The notes under the pieces: generated by a model | Seen by the model: only the letters and a program-made list of their open reading frames with translations | Told to the model about the DNA's origin: nothing | Databases searched by the model: none | Program-made: the position numbers and the translations under genes | Shown here: positions 51,501-57,909 of the stretch, piece after piece | How the letters are laid out: every line of letters begins with the position of its first letter | Position numbering within the stretch: the stretch's first letter is position 1 | Source: Strix aluco | Taxonomy: Eukaryota; Chordata; Aves; Strigiformes; Strigidae | Direction of reading: 5' to 3' | Assembly (NCBI RefSeq): GCF_031877795.1 | Contig: NC_133958.1 | Span: 2,046,001 to 2,110,000 of the forward strand | DNA: 64,000 nucleotides

Positions 51501-52810
51501 TCCATGAACTGGTGCTATAAACCTGTTTTATAAACCTTTCAAAAAGTAAAGGTTTATAAAAGGAATTGTTTCAGTCCACATGATTTTACATTATGAACAT
51601 TACTCCTTTTCCATTTTGTAGTTTTCTATTTAGTTTAAATTAAGCAGTTGTATCTGCAGTAGAAACTAAAATGGCATTTCATTACATTTTTATAAGTAAC
51701 TGAAAGTTCACGGAGTTACGTTTTGGGAAAGAAGGGGTGGGGGGGTCCCCATGGTGAACTACATCAGGTGAAAGTTCTTCTGCATCTATTCCCACATGGT
51801 TTTAAGAGTCCTGTTAGAGCAAATTTCTCCGTGTACTCAGTAGCAAGTTTTCCCGGCTAAGCTGTGTGTAAATCAGTAGGATGTGTATATACGTATGATA
51901 CAAATTCAAATTCTAAATATTTTTTTTCTTATTCTAGGAATAGCAGGCATTGATCAAGTATTAAACGTTCTTCTCACTACAGCCATGTTTGTTGGTGGCT
52001 GCGTTGCGTTTATTTTGGATAATACCATTCCAGGTCAGCATGTAAACTTGTCATTTTATCTGAAGTAATAACTGCCTTTGTGCATGAAGCACAGCGCTTC
52101 ATGGATGCAGGAGATGAGGAAGAGTTTACTGCTTTTCTCGTCGACTTCTAGACCTAGAGCAAACTGTTTAATACCTGCGTACCTCAGTTTCTTTGTGAAT
52201 GTGTTGAATCTTTTCAGATTAAGTCTCCACCCTGTTAAACACATAAAATAGCTGATAAAAACCAAACCAGAACAGTCTTCTTCAGAAGACAAAGTAAAAA
52301 TATGTTTAAGACCCAAACCTGCTTCCATTCGAGAGGAAAAATTTACCTTGACGTCCAGTTACAAAATAAAACAGCCATTTCCAGTAAACGTTTTTTTTCT
52401 CCCTATTCCTGCCTCTTTGAGGAGTCTAGAAGATCTTTTCAGTGTTTTGCTGAACGTGGTGTCTGAGACTTGGGGTTTTCTTTCTTCTCTTATCCTCTAC
52501 TATATATGTGTGTGTTCATATAAAGATATTCATGTATATATATTTATATTTTTTTCCTTTTTTTTTTTTATTTCTAGGAAGCCCTGAAGAAAGAGGAATA
52601 CGGAAATGGAAGAAAGGGGTTGGTAAAGGAAGCAAGTCACTGGATGGCATGGAAACATATGATTTGCCTTTTGGCATGAACTTTATTAAAAAGTACAGGT
52701 GTTTCAGCTTCCTGCCCATCAGCCCTACCTTCATGGGTTACACGTGGAAAGGCTTCAGGAAAAGCAGTAACTGCAGGAGTTCAGATGAAGACTCAGAAGC
52801 TACAGTATAG
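24486..52810 (+). CDS. SLC23A2: SVCT2, sodium-dependent vitamin C transporter 2 (15 coding exons)
   Basis: This is the whole spliced coding region; exons are listed separately. It encodes a plasma-membrane symporter that moves ascorbate into cells with sodium ions, of the NAT/NCS2 (nucleobase-ascorbate transporter) family. The exons join to 649 residues, one fewer than the human protein of 650. The SVCT2-type cytosolic N-terminus (about 95 residues) is longer than in SVCT1. Then follow TM1 with Gln107-His108, sequons at Asn187 and Asn195 in the extracellular loop, ESIGDY in the TM8 region (392-397), and the NAT signature [14 protein letters not shown] at 442-455. His108, 202, 205, 268 and 412 match human His109, 203, 206, 269 and 413. 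The C-tail is acidic/Ser-rich ([10 protein letters not shown]). The ATG at 24486 has strong context (A at -3, G at +4) and matches the [11 protein letters not shown] start. All junctions are in phase and no frameshift or stop is seen. Confidence 0.97.
24591..25253 (+). other. SLC23A2: SLC23A2 intron (663 bp)
   Basis: GTAAGT to a T-rich acceptor ending TTTTTAAG. No repeat or gene is seen inside. Confidence 0.9.
25254..25352 (+). CDS. SLC23A2: SLC23A2 coding exon 2, residues 36-68
   Basis: Exactly 33 codons, [10 protein letters not shown] to TTENGIAEK, symmetric phase 0. The [16 protein letters not shown] segment is typical of SVCT2 and absent from the shorter SVCT1 N-terminus. Donor GTATGT. 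Confidence 0.95.
28828..28867. repeat. TA/TG compound microsatellite
   Basis: TATATATC/TATATATG followed by about six TG units and TTTGTGTAG. Confidence 0.75.
30370..30391. repeat. Poly(T) tract of 22
   Basis: Uninterrupted T run about 155 bp before the CR1 copy. Confidence 0.9.
30547..31027 (+). mobile_element. CR1 LINE 3' fragment (copy A, intron 2)
   Basis: About 480 bp of the CR1 3' region: the GTGTCCAGAGAAGGGCAACG block, the GGTCTGATGGGGAGCGGCTG block, GAGAAGAGGAGGCTGAGGGG, and TTTTCCAACCTCAGTGATTC at the end. It is truncated at the 5' end, as is usual for CR1, and keeps one terminal ATTCTGTG unit. It is close in sequence to copy B (shared CTCTTAGGAAGGATTTCTTT and GTTGGGCGTTGGAATGGGCT), so both belong to one subfamily. 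It has no coding capacity for the reverse transcriptase. Its 3' end lies about 180 bp before exon 3. Confidence 0.95.
31211..31327 (+). CDS. SLC23A2: SLC23A2 coding exon 3, residues 69-107
   Basis: 39 codons, [12 protein letters not shown] to [10 protein letters not shown]. It covers the last of the cytosolic N-terminus ([12 protein letters not shown]) and the start of TM1. The exon ends in phase 0 directly before the conserved histidine. Donor GTATGT. Confidence 0.96.
31328..32549 (+). other. SLC23A2: SLC23A2 intron 3 (1.2 kb)
   Basis: GTATGT to TTCTCTTCACAG. No repeat or gene is seen inside. Confidence 0.9.
32550..32707 (+). CDS. SLC23A2: SLC23A2 coding exon 4, residues 108-160
   Basis: Begins [20 protein letters not shown], the rest of TM1 with His108 (human His109, needed for activity), then TM2 ([17 protein letters not shown]). 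It ends in phase 2 inside the codon of Arg160. Donor GTGAGA. Confidence 0.97.
32708..37253 (+). other. SLC23A2: SLC23A2 intron 4 (4.5 kb)
   Basis: A purine-rich open stretch follows the donor (32777-33076, 99 codons if read as an ORF) but has no protein-like composition. There is a T7C11 tract at 34273-34290 and a short direct repeat (TGTTAGTAACATGCTTCTGG, twice at 36178-36220). No gene is supported. Confidence 0.9.
34273..34290. repeat. Poly(T)/poly(C) tract
   Basis: Seven T followed by eleven C. Confidence 0.8.
37254..37342 (+). CDS. SLC23A2: SLC23A2 coding exon 5, residues 161-189
   Basis: [20 protein letters not shown], the third membrane segment with the substrate-site region, then the loop ending KCNNT with a glycosylation sequon at Asn187. 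Phase 1 on exit (Asp190 split). Donor GTAACT. Confidence 0.96.
37343..38821 (+). other. SLC23A2: SLC23A2 intron 5 (1.5 kb)
   Basis: GTAACT to TTTCTTCTTTTCGTAAG. No repeat or gene is seen inside. Confidence 0.9.
38822..38892 (+). CDS. SLC23A2: SLC23A2 coding exon 6, residues 190-213
   Basis: The large extracellular loop: [20 protein letters not shown]. It carries the sequon Asn195-Gly-Thr and His202 and His205, equivalent to human His203 and His206, which have been studied for pH and transport effects. Exits in phase 0. Donor GTAATG. Confidence 0.96.
38893..40040 (+). other. SLC23A2: SLC23A2 intron 6 (1.1 kb)
   Basis: Holds a possible tRNA-derived SINE relic on the minus strand (about 39685-39820). 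No gene is supported. Confidence 0.9.
39685..39820 (-). mobile_element. Possible tRNA-derived SINE relic
   Basis: Read on the minus strand, CTGGTAGTTGTGTGGATAG (39788-39806) resembles an RNA polymerase III A box, followed about 25 bases on by CCTGGGTTCCAGGC (39750-39763), resembling a B box. The spacing fits a tRNA-related SINE head. No paired acceptor stem is seen, so it is not a functional tRNA. The subfamily is not identified. Confidence 0.35.
40041..40222 (+). CDS. SLC23A2: SLC23A2 coding exon 7, residues 214-274
   Basis: [22 protein letters not shown]4, then [22 protein letters not shown]5, and His268 (human His269) at the start of TM6. Exits in phase 2 (Leu274 split). Donor GTAAGT. GC content is higher than in neighbouring exons. 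Confidence 0.97.
40223..43117 (+). other. SLC23A2: SLC23A2 intron 7 (2.9 kb)
   Basis: GTAAGT to CTCCTTTTTTCTCAG. It includes an 18-T run (42212-42229). No gene is supported. Confidence 0.9.
43118..43238 (+). CDS. SLC23A2: SLC23A2 coding exon 8, residues 274-314
   Basis: TM6 ([15 protein letters not shown]) and a basic loop with [16 protein letters not shown] leading to TM7. Exits in phase 0. Donor GTAAGT. Confidence 0.96.
43239..43950 (+). other. SLC23A2: SLC23A2 intron 8 (712 bp)
   Basis: GTAAGT to CTCCTCTTTCACAG. No repeat or gene is seen inside. Confidence 0.9.
43951..44107 (+). CDS. SLC23A2: SLC23A2 coding exon 9, residues 315-367
   Basis: TM7 ([20 protein letters not shown]) and the extracellular loop with [20 protein letters not shown]. 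Exits in phase 1 (Phe367 split). Donor GTAAGT. Confidence 0.96.
44108..46236 (+). other. SLC23A2: SLC23A2 intron 9 (2.1 kb)
   Basis: Contains CR1 copy B, whose 3' end lies only 70 bp before the acceptor (TTTTCTTTTCTTCACAG). No gene is supported. Confidence 0.9.
45576..46166 (+). mobile_element. CR1 LINE 3' fragment (copy B, intron 9)
   Basis: About 590 bp, the longest of the three copies. It includes GGTGAGGCCACACCTCGATG and GTTCAGTTTTGGGCCCCTCA upstream of the blocks shared with copy A, and ends in two terminal units (GATTCTATGATTCTATGA). It carries a small internal rearrangement around 45790-45845 relative to the others (GAGGTTGCGGGGAGACC in place of the usual GAGAAGAGGAGGCTGAGGGG). 5' truncated, no ORF2. 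Confidence 0.95.
46237..46384 (+). CDS. SLC23A2: SLC23A2 coding exon 10, residues 367-416
   Basis: TM8 region with [20 protein letters not shown], the conserved acidic pair Glu392/Asp396 typical of the transport site, then the Cys/Pro-rich loop [14 protein letters not shown] with His412 (human His413). Exits in phase 2 (Arg416 split). Donor GTATGT. Confidence 0.97.
46385..46968 (+). other. SLC23A2: SLC23A2 intron 10 (584 bp)
   Basis: GTATGT to TGTTTGTGATTTACAG. It contains T-rich tracts at 46427-46452 and 46935-46948. Confidence 0.9.
46969..47074 (+). CDS. SLC23A2: SLC23A2 coding exon 11, residues 416-451
   Basis: [20 protein letters not shown] then [15 protein letters not shown]. It holds most of the NAT/NCS2 signature and the second half-helix segment of the fold. 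Exits in phase 0, splitting the signature between exons 11 and 12. Donor GTATGT. Confidence 0.97.
47075..49819 (+). other. SLC23A2: SLC23A2 intron 11 (2.7 kb)
   Basis: GTATGT to CCGTTCTCCTGCAG. No repeat family or gene is recognised inside. Confidence 0.9.
49820..49949 (+). CDS. SLC23A2: SLC23A2 coding exon 12, residues 452-495
   Basis: [20 protein letters not shown]: the end of the NAT signature (Ser454-Arg455) and the next membrane segment, then [15 protein letters not shown]. Exits in phase 1 (Gly495 split). Donor GTAACG. Confidence 0.97.
50091..50228 (+). CDS. SLC23A2: SLC23A2 coding exon 13, residues 495-541
   Basis: [20 protein letters not shown] and the membrane segment [18 protein letters not shown]. 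It is separated from exon 12 by an intron of only 141 bp. Exits in phase 1 (Gly541 split). Donor GTACGT. Confidence 0.97.
50229..51937 (+). other. SLC23A2: SLC23A2 intron 13 (1.7 kb)
   Basis: Contains CR1 copy C and ends in TTTTTTTCTTATTCTAG. No gene is supported. Confidence 0.9.
50432..50970 (+). mobile_element. CR1 LINE 3' fragment (copy C, intron 13)
   Basis: About 540 bp with the same CR1 blocks as copies A and B but a different 3' half (GACTAGATGTCAGGAAGTAT, CAGTGGAATGGATTGCCCAG, GGTTGGACTAGATGATCTTC), ending in GATTCTGTGATTCTGTGA. This half is nearer the general avian CR1 consensus, so copy C belongs to a different subfamily from A and B. 5' truncated, no ORF2. Confidence 0.95.
51938..52033 (+). 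CDS. SLC23A2: SLC23A2 coding exon 14, residues 541-573
   Basis: [20 protein letters not shown] and [11 protein letters not shown], the last membrane segment. Exits in phase 1 (Gly573 split). Donor GTCAGC. Confidence 0.96.
52034..52577 (+). other. SLC23A2: SLC23A2 intron 14 (544 bp)
   Basis: GTCAGC to a long T-rich tract ending ATTTCTAG. Confidence 0.9.
52578..52810 (+). CDS. SLC23A2: SLC23A2 terminal coding exon 15, residues 573-649
   Basis: Cytosolic C-terminus: [20 protein letters not shown], a basic stretch, then [20 protein letters not shown] and an acidic/Ser-rich tail ([11 protein letters not shown]) ending at TAG 52808-52810. The length of 76 residues after the split glycine agrees with SVCT2 orthologues. 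Confidence 0.96.
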
Positions 52811-54841
52811 CCTTAGTTGAAATTATATTATCTAGTTGTAGTAAAAGATGTATTTGCAGTTTCTTGCTGATTAAGAAGCATTAAAATATATGTTTTGTAT
52901 ATCTGCATTTAAATTCTGGAACCAGAGCTGAGACGGATTTAAAAAAAAAAAAAAAACAGCTTTCCTGTTGTGGGTGGTGGTAGCCAGATCTAGTGTCTCT
53001 GGGTCAAATTTGCAAATGCTCCTCTGTTTGATTTTTTTTCAAAAGCTATAGATACCTGCGCACCTAAGTCTGTTTATTTTAAATGGCAATTAGGTTCTGG
53101 AAGTATGTAGGTGCTATTGAAAAATGTTACTTTTTAGGGTGATTTTTATTTAAGTCATTGCCGCTGGCATTTTTGGCGCGTTCATTGCTGGCAATGTTAG
53201 TTACGCCAGAAAATTTGAATCGTGAGAAGGAGGGGGGTGGGGGGGAAGGGAAAAAAATTACTTCTAGTCATGTCGAATCCCATATATATTATTTTCTACT
53301 TACTGATTTGCACATTCCATATTTTCAGCCCCCTGGAAACCAGACTCAGTTGATACTGGCAAATCATGAGAGGGGTTTTTTTTTTTGAATTGAGAGTATA
53401 ATTTTTTAATTTTTTTTTTTTTTGAATTACCAATAGTTCAGATAGATGTCCAGTGTTAAGACAAAAAGTTTCTGTAAAAACTTTGCTGATGAAAACTTGT
53501 GATAGTGCTGTAGAAGGAACCACTCATTTCATGTCAGTTTTAAATGTTTGCTTTTTCTGCCTGGCATTTGACCACCTCATTATAGTGTCCAGGTGCAGGT
53601 TTTCTCTAAAGGGACACACGTAGCTTGAGTTTTACAGAGATGGGAAACTTTTAACTTCCAGATGGGACCCGGTAACAGTTTCTACAGTGCAATGCCTGTA
53701 TCCAGCAAGACGGTTCCTGGATAAAAATTTATTAAGCAGTTCTAAGCAATTAACATCTCTACACGTGCAGATCTCCCTGCAGGGAAAGCTGCGCAGTCAC
53801 ACCGCTGCCGGCATTCGCTGCTTTGGATCTGTGCAGAATTTTCTTGATCGGATATCGAGAGCCGATGCTGCCTACGAGCAGCTTACGTTGCATTGCCTCT
53901 TCTTCTCTCTTGGTGGGGCTTCTGCAAAAGCTCGTTACTGCTGCAGAGGAGATCTTGAACAGCAGAGACACTACATTTGATGTCCTCATCCACTGGGTGG
54001 TTTAACGGGTATTGGGTCCAATCAGGGCACCATTCAGATTTTTTTTTTTTCCTGGAATAGTCTCAGCTCTGATGTTATGTGGGTGTTCATGCTCATCATG
54101 CATTCATAATTAAAAGTTTTATTCATGTTTAATGTTCTTACTATTGCAAGTTAGTTTTAGACTTCAGTGTGGCCCCAAAAGCATTTTTAAGCTGTGGAGA
54201 TCATCAGGGAAATGTAGTGTAATGTAATTTCAAGGCCAGTATGCTCTACGGTGCTTGCGTTTTGTATTCCTGGAAAAAACATAACAGTAGATCCTGTAAT
54301 TCACTAATATATTTATCGAAGTTTGACTACTGGACAGGAGCGCAGGAACTCTGTTTTCTCTGAGTCTACTTCCAGGTGAATTTGTTATTGGTTATTGAAG
54401 CATGGAAGGGTTGGGGTGGGGAGGGCAAGGAAAGAGCTTAATGGATCAGTACTGAATAGTGTAGAGTCGGAATGATTCCATTGATATCGTTCTCAGCATG
54501 CCATGGCTGTTTCCAGAAACTATTTTGTACCGCTTTTTCCATAACAAAGCATGTGTTTGTTCCTGCTTCAGGGAACTTTCAGTAGTTTGCAGTCTTGGTG
54601 TCAATTGGACTATCTCGAAAGCTGGTCAGAAGAGTTATTGTGTAGTAGACAAGGTTAGTTTGCCTGTGAAACAAAGTCATTTCTATAATTTTTAAATTTT
54701 TCTTCAGGTAGTGAGATGTTAGATTTCCACATCCACTTGCAGATAGTTTGAGTGCGGAGACCTCTAATCAGTGGCACGAAGCTTCCAAATTTCCCAAGTT
54801 CATGTGCAACCAAAGATGTGCGGGAGACATGGGGGAGTTAA

Positions 54842-54856
54842 ATATATATATATATA
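54842..54856. repeat. TA microsatellite
   Basis: About seven TA units followed by A-rich sequence. Confidence 0.8.
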
Positions 54857-56874
54857 AAAAGGAAAAAAAAAAAAAAGCCACCTATGTATGGTGGTTGTAA
54901 TGATGTAAAATGCCAAAGTTGGTTATCTTACAAATGTTGAGAAAGGGAGGCAAAAGTTTTTTTATTTAAAACGGTGCCCCCTCAGAAATATTGAAATGTC
55001 AGGTCCAGCGATGCTGCTGGGCACGGAGCGCGGCAGTGACACCTGTGTCCCGAGGCTTTTCTAACTTCTCCCCCCAAATATTCTTTTAACTTAAATGCTT
55101 ATGCAGCCAAGAGACAAGGCGATGAGAAACAGCATTTGTCTTCTCTCACCTTTGGCTGGAGTAAAGCTGTGCGTGTTCTGTGTTGCCTTCAGTTGAGAAT
55201 TGCCAAGACACTTCAGTCAAATTACAGGGCAACGAATGCAAGGATTTTTTTCTTTCTCCCCGGAGCAGAACACCACCCCTTTCTTGCAGCGTAGGAAAGA
55301 CTATCCGAATGGGTGAAGTCAGATTACTCTGTTGAACTGTTGGATTTAATTCTTTTCGTGACTTTGGGTCCTACTGTGCCGATTCTGTTGACTGGCTAAG
55401 AGAAGAGCAGTAGCGTTTAGCCGGCATTGCTTTTCTAGCCACTTACCTTGGTAACACTAAAATAAGTAGATGTAGTTAGCAGTCACTTCTGTAACCAAAT
55501 CCGTATATTTAACAACTCTCTCCATCTTATTATGAACATGAATGGTTAAAGATGAGCCTCAGTTTTGCAAAGGAGATGGGCTGAGCGCCTGTAATGTGTA
55601 GTGAGGGGTTACGGTGGAGTCACTGGCAGTACCTTGAGTGTCCAGGGCACGGAGCTGATGCCTTGGGAAGAGAAGCTCCCCTTTCTCCTCCCGATGCACC
55701 TGAAACCACCCCGCAGCTGCTAGTCGAAGGAGATGCCTTGCTTTTCTTTGCGAGGGGAAGTAGCTCTGCGTTGTCCCGGCTTTGCGCAGTTGTGGCAGGC
55801 GATGACGAACCCTCAATCCTTCCCCCGCGTCGGGTTTCCTGCGCTGGCGGTTTAGTGGCCGTTGTGAAGTGCCCTGGCCGGGGGGGAGCACGGTGCACAG
55901 CCCCAGCTGCTGTGCTGCAGCTGCTGGCAGACGTGTTGCAGAGGATTAACTTGCAGTTTTGAAAAGCATTTAAATACTTCGTGTTTGCTGGTTACGTCCA
56001 GGCTTTGATGCGTAAGGGTGGCTGGATATAGAAATCTGACTGTAAATGCAATACTGTATTTTTCCTGTATATGTTTTTGCCTGCCTTTCTAACAGCTAAT
56101 CTAAACAAAATCACATAGGGAAGACGACACCTGAGAGGTGAGTTAAGAGGCGACGAGATGTTTCAACCAAACTTTAAGATGGAAGGGCAAATATTCATGG
56201 TAGAAATATCATTTTGTCATATCAAAGATGGTATCGATGTATGCAAAACAAAATAACTTGGGACTTTTGTAATTGATATTCTCTTGTATTTTTTTTTTAG
56301 GTTAAATTAAGAATTCTTGCTAACATGTTGAAACACGTTTTCTAAAGCAAATACTTGCAAATTATACCTATAGAAATTTAGGTTTCATAGCTAACAGCTG
56401 TGACTGATTAACGTTGTCATATTACAGTGATGGAGGAACTTAATCAGGTACCTCGCTCAGAAAGTTCAAACTTTAAACCCAGAATTTGCTTTATGCCTTT
56501 TAATACTGACTTTAAATATGGCAACTTGGTTTGTACATGAATATTGCAGTATTTTATTTCCATATATTAAAAATAACATTTCCACTCAGGATAATGATCA
56601 CAGTTTTCCTGGGAGGGAGTGGTATGATTGTCATGACAATGTCATGTGATGGTAGAATTTCTTCATTGACGAATCTATAGTAGTTGTGTATACTTTATTT
56701 ACCCATGTTTATGTTCCTACCAAAAACTAAAGGATTTCTTTATTGTTCATCTCCCTACTGAGATCTTGGTACTCCCGATGCAGAATTGGCGCTTGCAAAC
56801 TGAAATCCTCAGTACTATTTATACCACAAGGAGCGTCAGTGAGTGTAACCGGTCATTTGTAGCGTTGCATCCTT

Positions 56875-56880
56875 AATAAA
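56875..56880 (+). terminator. SLC23A2: Candidate proximal polyadenylation signal
   Basis: AATAAA followed by AAAGTGTTG and CATTTGTGGTAT, a GT-rich downstream element. It could make a shorter 3' UTR of about 4.1 kb. Confidence 0.4.
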
Positions 56881-57883
56881 AAGTGTTGAAAATCACATCA
56901 TTTGTGGTATAAACAGCACTCCAGGCACAACACGTGGTTTAAAATAGCCGCCTTCTAGTGGTTTGAGTGAGCCGCTGGATGCTTACACGCGGTCTAAACC
57001 AACCTGTGCTTAACATAATTTGTATATTGATGTAGAAAATGCATGTGTGACAGACCAGCACAACCAACGGTGTTTCTTTTACGTGGCCTTCTTAAACCAA
57101 AAGCGACTTTTTTTTTTTTTTTTAAAGGGGGGAGGGAGTGGTGGGTCACTCACATTTGCAGAAAATCCCACTCGGTGCACGTTTCTTAGTATTTCTTGAG
57201 GCTGATGGCCTTTGTGGCCATGGGATGACAGGTACTCTGTGCTCTCATGTTTCTAGAGCTGCGATGGGTCATTGCAGTATTGGAGGAGGCCACAAGTTTG
57301 CCAGTGTTTCGCTTCTGCCCATGAGTCTAGACAGCTTAGTGCTGGGCTGCTTTTAAGTATTGGGGATCCGCGTTCAGAGCCATCCAAAATATTCCTGTCT
57401 AGTTCTAATTTGACTGTGACTGTGCGTTGTCATCCGTACATATTGATATGAGAGATATATTTAGAATTGCCTTGTGTACTATCAGGCATTTACTACATCT
57501 TTCCAGGTAAATCATCTTGCTGCCAGTCCAAATTATTGTACTTTGTCTGTTTATAACAACCTTTGGCGTAACAAACTATTGACTGTTCTTAGGCAGTGGG
57601 GATAAATTATTTTTTTTTTCCATGACTTTTTGTGACTGACTTTGGCTGTGAAACTTTTTTGTTAAACAGCAAGAGGTTTTCTGGTTTGTGTTTTTTTTTT
57701 TTTTTTTTCTTTTTTGTTCTGAGATGTGTAATTCTTTTATGGAGTTTTTTTTAATTTCATATTTTTTTCTAACATTGCTTCATTAAACAATTAAATATTT
57801 AAAAATGTAATATTTGGACCAGATGTTGTGAATAATAGTAGATAAAGCTATTTTATTCTGTATTTTTAAAGCTGTTCAGTATA

Positions 57884-57889
57884 AATAAA
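57884..57889 (+). terminator. SLC23A2: Candidate distal polyadenylation signal
   Basis: AATAAA within ATAAATAAAC, followed within 40 bases by a GTGGTGTTAC element. It is the last canonical hexamer before the downstream GC-rich region, and weaker ATTAAA hexamers lie at 57782 and 57790. Confidence 0.55.
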
Positions 57890-57909
57890 CGCGGGCATAG
57901 ATGCAACTT

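Larger units (their letters stand above)
52811..57905 (+). other. SLC23A2: SLC23A2 3' UTR (about 5.1 kb)
   Basis: AT-rich sequence with no supported coding region and several ATTTA motifs. It includes an A-run (52941-52956), a TA microsatellite (54842-54856), a GC-rich patch (55560-55950) with chance ORFs on both strands, a 14-bp perfect palindrome (56627-56640) and an 18-T run (57691-57708). Mammalian SLC23A2 transcripts also carry a multi-kilobase 3' UTR. The end is inferred from the last AATAAA before the base composition changes. Confidence 0.65.

Noticed and set aside
24486..52810. Assignment to SLC23A1 or SLC23A3 instead of SLC23A2
   Set aside because: The long N-terminus with [10 protein letters not shown] and the C-tail with SSDEDS are SVCT2 features, and the total length of 649 fits SVCT2, not SVCT1 (about 600).
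55594..55962. 122-codon open frame inside the SLC23A2 3' UTR
   Set aside because: Both strands are open because of local GC richness, and no start context or splice signals support it.
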